Made by a program: the position numbers and the translations under genes | Notes under the pieces: model-generated | The model's input: only the letters and a program-made list of their open reading frames with translations | The model's database searches: none | What the model was told of the DNA's origin: nothing | Origin: Asterias rubens | Lineage: Eukaryota; Echinodermata; Asteroidea; Forcipulatida; Asteriidae | DNA: 64,000 nucleotides | Direction of reading: 5' to 3' | Assembly: GCF_902459465.1 (NCBI RefSeq) | Contig: NC_047081.1 | Location: 12,196,849-12,260,848, forward strand | Part shown: positions 10,995-23,799 of the stretch, in pieces | How the letters are laid out: each line of letters begins with the position of its first letter | Numbering within the stretch: position 1 is the first letter of the stretch

Positions 10995-13900
10995 ATGCCT
11001 GTCCCACTGGTTGAGGGAATCGAAGACCACATCAGAAAGTTTATGCTTTCTAAACGGGTCCGTGTCGCAGAATTCTTCAAAGATTTTGACATTTTGAGAA
11101 GTGGATGTGTTACAAGTGAGTACAAAAAATAGGTGCATTGATCGCTTTGAAATAATTGTCTAAAGTAACTTTGTACACAATACATCCCAAGGACGGTAAT
11201 TAATCCTAACCTGGGCTGGGCATGCCTTTTACTCGATAAGATCTTTAAATACGATCTTGAACCTATAAATAGGCCTATAAATATGAATATTCATATTAGT
11301 AAACTTGCCGGTACAACCATAGGTCAAATCTTTTTTGAAGGAGTAGTGGCTCTGATAAGAGCCGCTTTAATCTTGATGTTTTGACCTTCAGAGGAAATGT
11401 TAAATGTTGAGATAATTACCGCAGAGTACTCCCCTTTTCAGGGCCAATACACTTGTTTCAAGGGGTATTTGACTACAGAAATACTGACCATGTGACACTG
11501 AAATGTTGATTTTGTACCACGCTACCCACTTGAGAATGTCTGTGAGTAAGTGTAGACTACAGTACATAGACTATGCAAACCATTGCACTATCGTGTAACA
11601 GTATCCGCACAGTGTACAGTACACTGTCAGCGTGGGGTTACTCCAAGTGAAAACCTGTCTGCCTTGTGCAAGGCTAGAATAGTATTATTAAACGTCCTAT
11701 TGTTTTTATCTTCTTTGTCTTAGAATCCCAATTCAAGAGATGTCTTGATCAGAGTTTTTCCAGTATCCTCTCCGAGGGAGAGGAAGATGTTCTTATTGAG
11801 AAATTCAAAGACAATAATGGGATGGTCAACTATAAGAGGTTTGCTGATGTCATTGAAAGCAGTAAGTACAAGAAATGTTATCAAAACACTCAGGGATTTG
11901 ATTAAAAGTTGATAAATGATGACTGTTAAAATACTTTGAAAAATATATTAATAAAACCACAAACAGCAGTCAAACAAGTCACTTTGTGACTGTGTGTAAT
12001 GAACAGGTTGAGGATTAACTAAATCTAATTTTGGAATCTCATTATTTTGCATTGCAGCTTTCCAGCCAGACAACCTAAAAGTTGAGCCAAAGACACAAAC
12101 GATTGCACCAGATGAGTTGTAAGTATTGACTTTCAAAGAGCCCCTGCTTACCGGCAGATTTTATGCTTAGTGCTCATATTCCATATCCGAGCGCTGCTAA
12201 CAAACAGGCATGCTATGCTTTCCTAGGTAACTGTATGAAAGTATCTGACGTAAAACTGCAAATCCATGGTGATTGCATAAGCTGCCTGTCTAAGTCTCTT
12301 GCTAACCTGTGCCATGCTTGATCTGGGATTCAAACCAGGGTCCTTGCAGGTGTAATGCAGGGATGAAACGATGAGCTAACCTGAGTGTCAAGATTTGTAG
12401 CAGTGAAGTTGAGGTTAAAATGTAAACATTAAACCACATCAATCTCAACATATTTATTAATAATTTTTGTGTTTATTATTTCAAATTTTAGCCTTGGTAC
12501 TACTCGTTCATTGCGACCACTCAGCCCAGCGTCAGTGAAGAAGGTTCAGCTGATCATTCAGAGGATTGCTCCGTATTACAAATACCATGGAATCAATATC
12601 AGTTCTAGCTACACTGACTTTGATAGACATCATATTGGAACTGTTACTGACAGCCAGGTCAGTATAATAAGAATCATTAATTCAGTTCTTAATAACACTT
12701 AATATCAGACCCTATTAGTGTCCCCTAGCCCTAATGGTTTTTCCTACAGGTATGCAGAGCTACACTTGGAATTAAAAGACATACTTAAAAAAGGGGCTTT
12801 TAACGGTTTATTTACAAGCTGCGGTGCAAGTTGATGCAGGCAACACCATGCCATAAACACGTACTTCTTAAGTTAAGTTTACTCGGTTCTTATCCTTGCA
12901 TAGCAACACACACAGGAAACTAAGACAATAATGTCGTTGTGAAGGACATTGTATGGTAGACTGCGGCGAACATGGTCATCAAAACCAGATTTCACCACTT
13001 TCTTGTCTTTAAGGGATTCTAAACCAATTTGCTCTTTGGTCTATTTTTTTTGCAGTTTGCGAGGAGTTTTCCACGACCACCAGGTCTTGAAGATGAAGAA
13101 GTAGAGCTCCTGAAGAAGAGCTATTTGGACCCAAACACCCCAAACCTCTGCAACTATCTCAACTTCCACAACGATGTTGAGGCAGCCAAAGCTGGACTCG
13201 AGGATGATCTATTTAATCCTTTGCCTCAGAATCATTACAACATTCCAAGAGTGGTGCGTAACTTTTTTGTTTTTGGTTGTTAGAATTTGAAACTTTGTAT
13301 GGCAGGGATAAGTTAAAAAACAAAACTCGAGAGAAAAGTCTCCAGGTATTGAAAAGTATGAACATATTTGAATACAACTCCTTCACATTTAAGACTGCTG
13401 CCAGCTTTCACTATGAATATTCATAATGTCCTTTATTTCTTAACTAATCAGGAAAAAGGAGACGAGGTACTAAGGGAGATCTTCAAACGTATTCAGATCG
13501 CAGTCCACAAGAACGGAATTCGAACCACTGAGTTTTTCTGCGACCATGACAAACTTCGTAGCGGTGTCATCACAGAGAATCAGTTCAAGTGTGGTCTGAT
13601 GTTGTGTGTTGGTAAAGAAGGTTGTTTGACTCGCGGAGAGGTGCAGCAGCTAGCGGAGTTTTACAAGTTGCCAGACGGGAGGGTGCGCTACAAGGAGTTC
13701 TGTGATCTTATGGAAAACGGTACGTATAATGGACTCGTTCACCCAACATCATCACTCATAAAAAATCTTGGTAGAATCTTGTTCACAGTCCCTAGTCAGC
13801 TTCCCTGTTTGTTATTGTACGGTTTGCATTGTAGATGACGCACATGCAGTAAGCCTGGTTGAATCTTGTTCACAGTCCCTAGTCAGCTTCCCTGTTTGTT

Positions 13901-16900
13901 ATTGTACGGTTTGCATTGTAGATGACGCACATGCAGTAAGCCTGGGTGTATGTCCCTAGTCAGCTTCCCTGTTTGTTATTGTACGGTTTGCATTGTAGAT
14001 GACGCACATGCAGTAAGCCTGGTTGTATGTCCCTAGTCAGCTTCCCTGTTTGTTATTGTACGGTTTGCATTGTAGATGACGCACATGCAGTAAGCCTGGT
14101 TGTATTTCCTGCGAATGCAAAGCAAATTTTGACGCCACAAATGCTGTTTTTGGAGCAAATGTTTTACAGGAGTTGAACACAGGAACGCAGGAAGAAAAAG
14201 GAAACCAAGCTTTAGACATGTAGTTTCTAGTAGGCTTTAATTTATTTGTGACTAAATTTTCAACAAATTTGTATTTCCTCCCTTCAATATTCAAAGTGCC
14301 TCCTTTAAGATTGCATGAATTTTATCGGTGAGTTTCCTGTAAATAATTTTTTTAAAATAATTTCTTGGCACAGCATTCAATGAGCCCCACCTTGAGAAGA
14401 ACCCAGAGACGCGAGTGTACCGTCCGCCTCAAGGTCAACTCTCAAGGTCGTTGAACCCTCTTAGCCAATCAGAGGAAGCTAGAGTTTCTACGATTCTCAA
14501 GGAGATGTCTTCAACTGTTGAGAGGCGGAGACTCATGTGCTTCCCCATCTTCAAGGATTACGATCGAGTAAGTCAGAAGAAAACCTTTTAACTGAGTTTT
14601 GTTTTCAATAATTAAAGAAAGGGTAAACTTTTGGTTGGCCAAGCACCAGTATCCTCATTTGACAATTTTGACTCAATTGATCATCGAAGTTGCGAGATAA
14701 TATCGCAAGAAACAACACAGAGCAATTATAATGTAAGTTATTTGCGAAAGTTGTGCCACGATATACGCAACCAATTCTATAAAAACTGTCTCCATAAGAC
14801 GTAGGTGAAAATTAAACTAGTGTGTGAGTTAATTGTTCAGAAAACTTGTGATTCTGTCTAGCCTTTTTAATTATGATCCAAATTTGTCTTTGTACTTTTA
14901 GAGTAAAGCCTACACTCGTAACATCACACCGTCGCAGTTCCGTCGCATCCTCCACTTCTTGAGCATTAACGTCCAATCAGAAGACTTCAAACTTCTATGT
15001 CGTAAATTTGAAGAACCCAAAAGTGGTGATGTGAACTATCCAGCACTGGTTCAAGCTATTGATAAAGGTAAGCTTATCATCGCAAGTCTCAATATTTGTT
15101 CATTGCTTTAAATGTAAAAAGCGTTGTTTTAAAGTTGCAGGAGTAAGTGCCAAAAAGTGCACCAATATTGAAGATAAAATAGACCTTGCGACATACTCTT
15201 TCTTAATTTGTTTGTCTTTGAGCCACTGTCAGAGGCTTGCTTGAGCTGAAAGTGCTATAATGAAAGAGTCTTATAACTCAAAGTACTTTCAATAGAACTA
15301 ATTCAGGGCTAGGGTTCAGGTTGAGTTATGTCGGGGTACCTCAGCTCAACTGATTCATGTTACAGCAAACCTACTTTCTATAATTTGTTTCCATGGTGCA
15401 AAGTTTCAAATCCTACTTCTATGGATAATTTATATTCACCTGTTTTGTGTCTCTCCTACCAGACTATATTGCCTTCACAATGGACTCAGATACACCAGCT
15501 GAGAAGGAACCACCTCGGACTCCATACGATCAGAAAGCACTGGACACTAGCCAAGTGGATCTCATTGACTTATTGAAGAGAATCAAACATGATGTATTGG
15601 TCAACAGAGTCAGGGTAAATAGTCGATTAAATCTCTTGTATGAAATTTTGTTATATCAAGTTATATATTGCAACTGAAAAAGGCGTGGGTAAAAGTTGAA
15701 ATAATTTGAGGTTGAACTAAGAAAAGTTGACTGGCCAGTGTTCTTTGCTCAACTCAAAATTAAACTATATCAAACAAACACTTCACACTCATGTGAATGT
15801 TTCTGAAAATATTTGAGCGAAAATATGTAATCATTCTTTGAAAAATTTGGGAAAATGTCACAAAATGTGTCACACATTATTCGAACTTCCACATTTATTT
15901 TCTGCCACACAGGTTTGCGAGTACTTCCAAGACTTTGACCCATTGAGAGAGCATTCCATCCCACGTAGCCAGTTCACTATGGGTCTGACATCGATGGGAC
16001 AACGTAACCTAACCAGGGAGGAATCGAAAGCTCTATGTGATTACTACACTCACCCACAGAAACCTCTACATGTCCAATGGAAACGCTTTGAGAAAGACAT
16101 CGAAGGTGGTGAGTTCACCCTTCTGGAATTTCTTTAATTATTTGTAATAATAATTCATGCAAGTCGCCAGCCACACAATGCCTGAAGGCCACTTCAAGGT
16201 GTTGGCTACAACCAACTATTTGTGAGGGGCCGGTGCCACTCCTTGGGCTGAAACAGGGTTGCCCCATTTGCAGTCAAAGGGACCAGGGCTCGGTTTGATA
16301 AAGAGCTCAGAGCGGTTATGCCTTTTGACAAGATATAAAAGCGGAAAGGGCCGTCTTCAGGTGCAAAAAAATTGTCTAAATCCGATTTCCTTTTGAAAGT
16401 GATGGTATTTTTTTATCGGCACAGGTTTTAGTTTTTAAATCCTGTTTCTTTTATACAGTTTTTACTCAGGTAGAACCTGACTTGGAGAAGACCCCCACCA
16501 ATAAAGTCCTTCCACATGAGTCTTTCCTCATCGAGAAGCCAGGCACCATGAACTGGTCTTCAGCAACCCCTGACCAGGCTGCCATCGTTGACCATGCCAT
16601 GGACCGCATGCACAAACGCAGCGTCCAGCGACGCATCCACAGCAAGCCCTGCTTCCAAGACTATGACTTACACAACATGGGGGTGGTCACCAAGCAGCAA
16701 TTCCGTCAATGCCTGACCTTCCTGGGGCTTAACGCCTCTGAGATTGAGATGGAGCTTCTGGAGTTGAAGTACGCCAATGCGATGGGATTCAACTACCTAA
16801 GGTTCCTGGAGGATCTACAACCGAGGGACCCCCAGGAGCTGAAATACACCAAGAGGCTTGAAGACCTCAGACTGGTTAACTCTAGAGTGGTATCGCTAGA

Positions 16901-18935
16901 GAAGAATCCACTGTCAAACTATGAGGAGATCATGAAAAAGATTAAGATTAAGGTACAACCCTAAAGTAATATTGGATTGAAAAGTCTATTAATCGACTCC
17001 CCAAATCACCCCCAAAACATTCAAATTGTATTGTTCAAGACAAGAAACAGCAATACTGATTAAAAGAAAACAAAATGTAGTTTAAAAAGGAAAGTTCACT
17101 GACTATAAAGAGCAACTGCGTCAATGTATAATTTGATTGGCTCAACTGAAAAAAGCACACAATGAGCATTGCACAAAACTATTTGAAAACCTTAGCTGTT
17201 TGTTATTGTTTTCACTGATTCAAGATTATTGATTTTGATGAAATGTTCAAAAGTTTGTCAATTGGTGATGAACTGACGTGCTATTTACTTCCTAAACAAT
17301 ATTTTTGTGCACAATTAATTCAACGCTGCAATCTAAAGTTGTGAAAACTTAGATGAGTATCATTTTGTTGCTTCTCCCAGTTTTTCATTTACCATCAACT
17401 CGGGCCCACGGCACCAATGGCTGTTGTAGTGCCCTATGCTATGCCCTTTGTTAAGTTCCAATACAAACATTTTCCTTATACAAGTGCCCCTTGACAAAAG
17501 GAAATTACTGTGCCCCTTCAAGTATGAAGTTCAAGGCTTGTCAACTATTTTTTTTTTACAATAATTTTTCTTAAAATCGCAGGTCAGTCGAGAGAGAATC
17601 CGAGTCCAAGAGTTTATTCGTGACTATGATAAGCTCCGTACGGGTCGCATGCTGAAGACGACATTCAGGCGAGCTCTTGATCTTGCACATCTTGAACTTC
17701 AAGCGTCAGAAGTGGACATCTTGCAGCAAGTGTAAGTCTCTAATAAGACTTTAGTTATCATATAAAGTAACACTTATTTTACATGGCTATAGAAGTACCC
17801 TTTTCTATAATATTTCTTTGCCCAACCCCAATTTTTTATTTGTTTGGAGTAAAATGCTCATCCTTGATACCTTATTGCACCGCAGAAAATATAAACCAAC
17901 AATGGAGATTTAAGATCCTAGTCAATCTTATTAAAATTGGCAAAAGTTTGTTGTCTACCATAAACTGAGGCAGCTAAAATGAAAGTAGATAAAAACAACA
18001 ATATAACTCTTGCCTCAACCCCCAACTCCCGCCTGTAAGATTAAAAGAAGTTGAACAACTCACAAACTTCCATTCACTTTATCTACTTTTGCTTATAGAT
18101 CCTTTCTTTGTTTATCTTTATAGCTATGAATACCCACCTGATGTTGCCTACGTCCAGTACGAGCCGTTCTGTGATGAGATCGAAAGCATTTTCACTTTGA
18201 AGCATTTAGAGAAAGCTCCTCAGGTCAAACCCGTCCAGTTCAAGCCTCCAGTTGAGGTCGATCTGAATATCCTTGATAAAGACTCGGAAATCATTCTTCA
18301 ACGAACTCTGGCTAGACTTGCAGAACAGGTAAATACTCTTGAAGGAATCATTATTGTTTCTGAAGATTAAATCATGAATCTATTGAATCATGTTTGTTTT
18401 TGTTAAACAAAAACATTATCTGCATTTGGAATTTCCATCCTTTTTTACATTTAATAAAATTGTTTCACTGCAAAAAAAAAGGAAATCTTCCTATGATTTA
18501 TTCTTGGATCAAAACGATTTTTGTGTTGCTCTATGCCATGGATAATGCACAAAATACATCATTCGAAATTGACATTATACGTGGGAAAAGGATGTGACTT
18601 AAATGTCAGGATCCTGGCAACTTTTGTTTGACTACTTTTAAAAGCAACTTTTTTTTGCCTCTTGTTTTTCTTGAACTATCTAGGTCAGGAAATCGAATAT
18701 GCAGATGTACACATTCTTTGAGGACTACGATCGTGTACACAACGGCACAGTCTCGCGATCACAGTTCCGTCGTGTCCTGAGTGAACTTGAGCTTGGTTCA
18801 CTTGTCAATGAAACCGAATTCCAAGTTCTCTACCAGAAATTTGACATCAAGGTTGGCGGAAAAGATGTCATGGACTACAATACATTCTGTGATGTCATCT
18901 ACAAAATGGCCAAGATTGAATTGTTTAGACCATAA
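10995..18935 (+). CDS. Eight-module EF-hand-like repeat protein
   Basis: The 14 coding exons are 10995-11115, 11724-11861, 12058-12118, 12492-12657, 13056-13253, 13452-13719, 14374-14567, 14902-15067, 15463-15614, 15913-16108, 16459-16952, 17583-17731, 18124-18328 and 18684-18935. All are phase-consistent and give 919 residues. The protein is eight copies of a 65-80 residue module shaped RxRVxEFFxDFDxLRxGxVTxxQFRR-L...Y-xF: about residues 20-85, 135-215, 245-315, 365-436, 478-552, 595-665, 718-790 and 837-915. Each looks like an EF-hand pair. The first loop is two residues too long and ends in Gln instead of Glu, and the second loop lacks most acidic ligands, so calcium binding is doubtful. 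There is no signal peptide or membrane segment, so it is probably cytosolic. Similar repeats occur in large axonemal or ciliary EF-hand proteins; a link to cilia is inference, and no ortholog name is assigned. The start is the first in-frame ATG after a splice acceptor at 10956. Confidence 0.88.
12135..12310. mobile_element. Degraded GCTGCTTA foldback repeat
   Basis: It shares GAGCGCTGCTAAC, AAACTGCAAATCCATGG and CATAAGCTG with the repeats at 34342-34526, 37997-38290 and about 49012-49236. The ends are eroded. It lies in an intron of the EF-hand gene. Confidence 0.4.
13770..14104. repeat. Minisatellite, four copies of 77-87 bp
   Basis: Four near-identical units start at TCAGCTTCCCTGTTTG (13796, 13883, 13960, 14037) and contain GTAGATGACGCACATGCAG. 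The first period is 87 bp and the next two are 77 bp, because a ten-base segment was lost. The array starts about 50 bp downstream of the donor at 13719, and the open frame of that exon runs into it. Confidence 0.85.
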
Positions 18936-19290
18936 AGTTCTTGTTTGTTAAGGTTTTTTCTCAAAGAGCTAGACTTGTTGTAAGCCTTCATCACTACTGT
19001 CTGAAATGTTGACTTACGCTGAGCAGTCAGCGAGTAGAAGTCAACACCTTTGTTTTGGAGGTAAAAGGCGTAAGGGCTCAGGGTGTTTGGGCTCATTTAT
19101 TTTTATGAAAAAGGGTCAATCCATGAGACAAAATGTTAAATTTATAAAACAATTGTAAATAATACATGTATCGACAATAGCCGTGAAATAATTTCTGATA
19201 CTTTGTGTTACAAGGGTTGGTAAGAATAAAAATCACAAAGAAAGTCCTCAAGCATTCTATTTTTGTTTCTCAATAAACTTTGCAATTGGC
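18936..19290 (+). other. 3' untranslated region of the EF-hand gene
   Basis: Non-coding sequence after the stop has AATAAA at about 19225 and again near 19272. The true cleavage site is unknown. Confidence 0.45.
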
Positions 19291-19997
19291 TTAAGCAAAT
19301 TATGACAACATATCAGACACTTTACAAAAATATTGATCAGAAATTGTGAGCATCCATACTAAGTTGATAACATGTTCAAAGGTTTCAGTTGATAAACACT
19401 TGTGTGGTGTGTGAATGAAGACAGCTTTAAAAAGTAGAGCGTAACTGTTAAGTACAGGGAATTCTTGCTTAGCAAAAACAGCTTACCAGCCACAATCCAT
19501 TAAGTTTACACGGTTATGACTGGACACTCATTTCGTGCTTATAATAGAAATCTCTCAAGCATTATTTTTCTCCTAAAACAGCTTCAAGTGAAATTAGGCC
19601 CTCGGACTCAATGTGAATGAATACAACCCAAAAATATGTTATTTTACCACTTGTAAATTTTACCACTTGTAATTCAAGCCCATTGTTGCACCCCAACATT
19701 AATTTGGCATTCAGTTTCATTTTGTTTATGTAAATAATTAATACTCTATTCAGTTCCGTTGGATTTTGTTTTGAAAATATATTAATTTGTAAAAGGCCTG
19801 ATTAAAATTGTACAGTACAAACTTGTTATTTCAAGTCTGAAGTTGATTTTGAAACTGTGTTGTTGATAAACGAGATTTTTGTGGATGTTAAGAATTGCTC
19901 CCCCCCCCATTATTCCCCTTCTTGTTTGCCCTTTTCAACAACAACAATTCTTCTGTTTTTTTTCTGCTTGTACCAATTAAACTAGAGGATCACCAGC

Positions 19998-20062
19998 TGC
20001 AAAACACAGAGGGAGACGTTTCTCACAACGTTTTATATTATTATCAACCTCTCCGCATTACT
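19998..20062. repeat. Fragment of the GGCAGTGGACAC MITE
   Basis: AGAGGGAGACGTTTCTCACA and ATCAACCTCTCCGCATTACT match the interior of the full copies. Both ends are missing. Confidence 0.5.
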
Positions 20063-20205
20063 CAAAGGATATAATACATGCAGTATTTCTCTCTAAGTAA
20101 AAAGAAGGTTCGAAACTTGTATAGTATTGATTGAGATTAATTAACAATTAATTAAATTTGATTTTAACGTTTTAGATCGCGATTATTTTCTCTGCATAGT
20201 CCGCT

Positions 20206-20278
20206 AAAAAAAAAAAAAAGCCGCACGTCCTACACGGTTTATGCATAAACCGTGTAGGACGCGTGGCTTTTTTTTCAT
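20206..20278. repeat. Strong hairpin flanked by A and T tracts
   Basis: A near-perfect inverted repeat is centred on ATGCAT at about 20243. The inner arms of about 18 bp (CGTCCTACACGGTTTATG and its complement) are perfect. The stem extends through GCCGCA/CGTGGC, with one wobble and one mismatch, into A(13)/T(8) tails. The total stem is about 32 bp. Nothing here codes for protein. Confidence 0.8.
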
Positions 20279-21099
20279 ATAATGATGACGGGAGTTTGAT
20301 CACAAGAGGGCGTTATTTAATACAATGCACCAAGTTTATGATTTACACGGTTGCTATGGAGATCAAAATGGTGAGACTGGCCTGGGCGAGTCCATTTTCA
20401 GGATGAAATTTACCCGCACTCATTATGTTCAGTGGAAAACACAATAAACAGGATAAATCTGTTTTTTCCCGCATCACAATCATGTCAACAAATTGAAGTT
20501 TTCTTTATGAAAAATATATTTCAAAAGTGCTTTGAATGAGATCATGCGTTGTTTTCATTTTCTTGTTGAGAATGAGATTCACCTCTTGTCAAAATGAAGT
20601 GTACCCAATCTGTGCACAGTACCCCCATCCTAGCCCCCATGGGTCTAACATGGTCTAACCACCACCATGTTTACTTCCTTACACTCCGCCCATGATTAAT
20701 TTGCCGGCTGGTGATTGGTGAACCGTGGTGTATAGGATGGCACAGACGATCTCAGATAGGCCGGATGTTGTTGTGTAAACACCACGTGACTTGCATGTGC
20801 GGCGTGTGTTACTATACTGGGGGGACGGACGGATGTAAATTACAGCGCTGACTTTTGCCCGCGAAATATTATTGGTGGTTATATTATGATCATAAACCGT
20901 GAAATAGGCAGACCGAAAGGAAGACAGGTTGGATATGCCTCTTGGTTATTGCTAACTTTCAAATTTGGTCACATTGTATACTCTCAGTTCCCCATCCATT
21001 TCTTTACTACATACTGCTACCATGCTGCTACCAAGCAAGAACAGAATAAGTTCTGTTGAGCAACTCATGGAGGTACATTGTAGTTGATCTACTCTACAC

Positions 21100-21522
21100 G
21101 TGTACACTGCTGCGAAGAACATTAGTTATCTTTTTGAGCTTCGCAAGAGGAGAACCATTTTCACATTGAGTCTTGGAGTTGAGGGTTGGGCTCAAACAAG
21201 GCCTCAAAACGATAGCAACACGTCACAGGTAAGGCTCAAATTAAATTGCGTGGTCTGTCATTCTGTGAATACCAATAACTTGTGGTCATGACCGAAAGAC
21301 GAACCGGACAAATAGAAGTAAATAACCCCCCTTTTTTTTTAATCCCTCCGAACTTCGCTAGGAATGTTTTTTCTTTTTTTCGGCGATCAAAACCACTGTG
21401 ACTGTTGAAACTTCAACGAGTTTCTCTCGTGATCGATTTGGCCGACCAGCCAGCTCAGAGCACACACAGCAACCTATCCGGCCATGGAAATGGCACACAA
21501 ACTGATCGAGTTTGATATTGAG
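21100..21522 (+). other. Candidate 5' exons of the TASOR/TEX15-like gene
   Basis: Two sequences end in strong donors: ACGTCACAG|GTAAGG at 21228 and GATATTGAG|GTAAGT at 21522. The second includes ATG at 21484 in a good context and would encode 13 residues, but it leaves the frame in phase 0. The next recognised exon (26338) needs phase 1, so the ATG cannot be joined directly. Either these are alternative untranslated first exons or a small exon between them was missed. Confidence 0.35.
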
Positions 21523-22507
21523 GTAAGTTTTACTGCCCTACGTTGAGTTCAACACCCGTCAGCCTGGTCTTCGTCTGCATTTTGGGGAGTTGGAAAACAG
21601 ATGCCACAATCATAATGCATCTGGAAATGGACCATTTTGGCCCATGCTTGGTTTGCGTTGTGAACACGGTACATGTACGGAACATTGCCGTGTTATAACT
21701 GCACCCACCATGCCAATGAACATGACTCGTTTCACACGTCGTATGTGAGGCTATGGCCGGCCTGGGCCTATTATACGCTAGTCGTCCTTCTCGAGTTTGG
21801 TGTTCGGTTACTTTTATGAACCGACCCTCACAAGGCTCACTGTTGAGGCAAGTACGACCACCACCGGAGCTGAGTGATTATCGTGGCCTCTGGTGTTGAA
21901 TGAATTATACTTGGATTTGGATCTAATTTATTCCTCCATGGATGGAGAGATTAGAAATGGCCGTGCATTGTAATAATACATTTGCATTGGTTTGTTTATG
22001 TTGCTGTGTGGGATATCCGCTGTATCCAGCAGAAAACACATAGCACATGCTTGTACATGGTCAACTTTTTTGGTATACTGACATTATGAATTATGAACTG
22101 CTGAATATACATGAACACCCGCCAAAATACTATGTTGATGAAAAACCATCATTATATTCCCCCCCCCCAAAAAAAAAAAAAAAGCAATAAATAAATTCAA
22201 TTTCAAAACAATCACAATGAAAACAAAAAATCTTGTATTGAAAAATACTGCTCATGTTGCAAGGATGCAAACATTTACACCATGTTGTTTTCTTCGTTGA
22301 GAACATTGACAATTAACTTGTCTAGTCTCTAGCAATGTATAGATCCTGGTGTGGAACACACTTTTGTTAAGCAGCTATTGTGAACCTGGCTGAGCAATCA
22401 TCCACTGGATCCTTACTCTATACTGCTCTAATATGGATTGATTGATGGTTAGTAAGGATTTATGGTTTTAAGTAAGGAGTGGGTTGTAAATGCCAGCTAA
22501 ATCTCTT

Positions 22508-22665
22508 TGCTTCAAAGGTTTAATGAATGGCAGGCCTGATGCGTCTTGTTGGCAGTAAAGGCAATTTCCTCCATGCCCTCTGCTGGTCAATGCTTTCATG
22601 CCCTTTACAAAGGAGAAGAAATGCCTTTGTGCCATTGCCCTCTCAAAAAAAACCGAAGCATACAT
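22508..22665. repeat. Dispersed repeat rich in TGCCCT/CCCTTT
   Basis: It contains CAATTTCCTCCATGCCCTC, TGGTCAATGCTTTCATGCCC and TTGCCCTCTC. Related sequence occurs at 25310-25500 and, weakly, at about 17425-17540. It lies in the long intron before 26338. The class is unknown. Confidence 0.5.
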
Positions 22666-22954
22666 GCCTCAAGTGACCACATGAATACATGTACTGTAGC
22701 ATGAAGTCTGGATACTGAAAAATTCCACGTGGACATTTTTAATCTGAGCAAATCAAAGTTATCAGGTCATGACAATTTTTAAAGAAAAGTTTTTTTGTAG
22801 ATTTCTTAAAATATTAAAAATTATCTCAGAGGTGAAATATTCACTTGGAGTACCGGTATTCGAGGAGTTGTCCATTTTTCAAATCAAAATCTTGTCCATT
22901 TTTAAAATCAAACCATTTATTGGTGAATAATCATGATATGTTCATGAGTGAAAA

Positions 22955-23290
22955 AATTTATACTCATTTGATGATAAGTAACCTTGGAGTCGTGCATGGT
23001 TTTCTCATTCAATAATGAGTAACCTGGAGTTTTCCCAAGTGTGAAATACTTGATGATGAGTAACTGTGGAGTCGTTCGATGCGAAACATTCGATGATGAG
23101 TAACCCTGGAATTGCCATGTGTGAAGAAATTTGCGATGATGAGTAACCTATGAGTCACCCATGTGTGAAACATTCGATGATGAGTAACCATGGAGATGCC
23201 TTGATGAAATATTAAAAGAGTAGCCGGTGAGTTATCCATGTGTGAAACATCCGATTAGTAACCATGGAGACACCATACTAAACATGTGAA
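22955..23290. repeat. Degenerate tandem repeat around GATGATGAGTAACC
   Basis: At least seven diverged units carry GATGAGTAACC-TGGAG followed by CCATGTGTGAAACATTC, spaced about 42-65 bp apart. Short antisense ORFs here are shadows of the repeat. Confidence 0.7.
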
Positions 23291-23799
23291 CCATTGAGTA
23301 ACAATAGAGCAGTTCATTTGTGAACTGTCTAATGATTGGAGATGCCAGGTGTGAAAAAATGATTTTCATCCTCCATGAAAACTCAAAACCCAAAATTATC
23401 TCTGGTGACTGAGACTGCAAGAGATTTGCACTGCATGCATAATGAACTTCTTACCAATATCACAGCCAAGATCACAGTGAATAAACAGATTACTGCTCTC
23501 AAGTTAATCCCTTCTTTCAGCTTATCACAGTATACACATGTAGAAGGATAATTAACCTTAAGTTAATCCCCTTCCTATCAGTAATGTATTCTTGTGGGGG
23601 GGGGGGGGCAGGATTAAAAGTACAATGACTTGACTCTATAGGTGTTCCTTGTTCTATGGGCAGTACCTATCTAGGCATTTAACAATGACACAACATAATC
23701 AAGAGCAACTTGGAAAAAGGCCTTTTGGTCTAAAGTTGGTATATGGTATAAGAACTGTATAAAGTTTGTGGCAGTTTTGCAGTTCATCAATACATACAG

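Noticed and set aside
13368-13838. A 156-codon ORF as a stand-alone gene
   Set aside because: Only 13452-13719 is coding, as exon 6 of the EF-hand gene. The ends of the ORF run into introns and the minisatellite.
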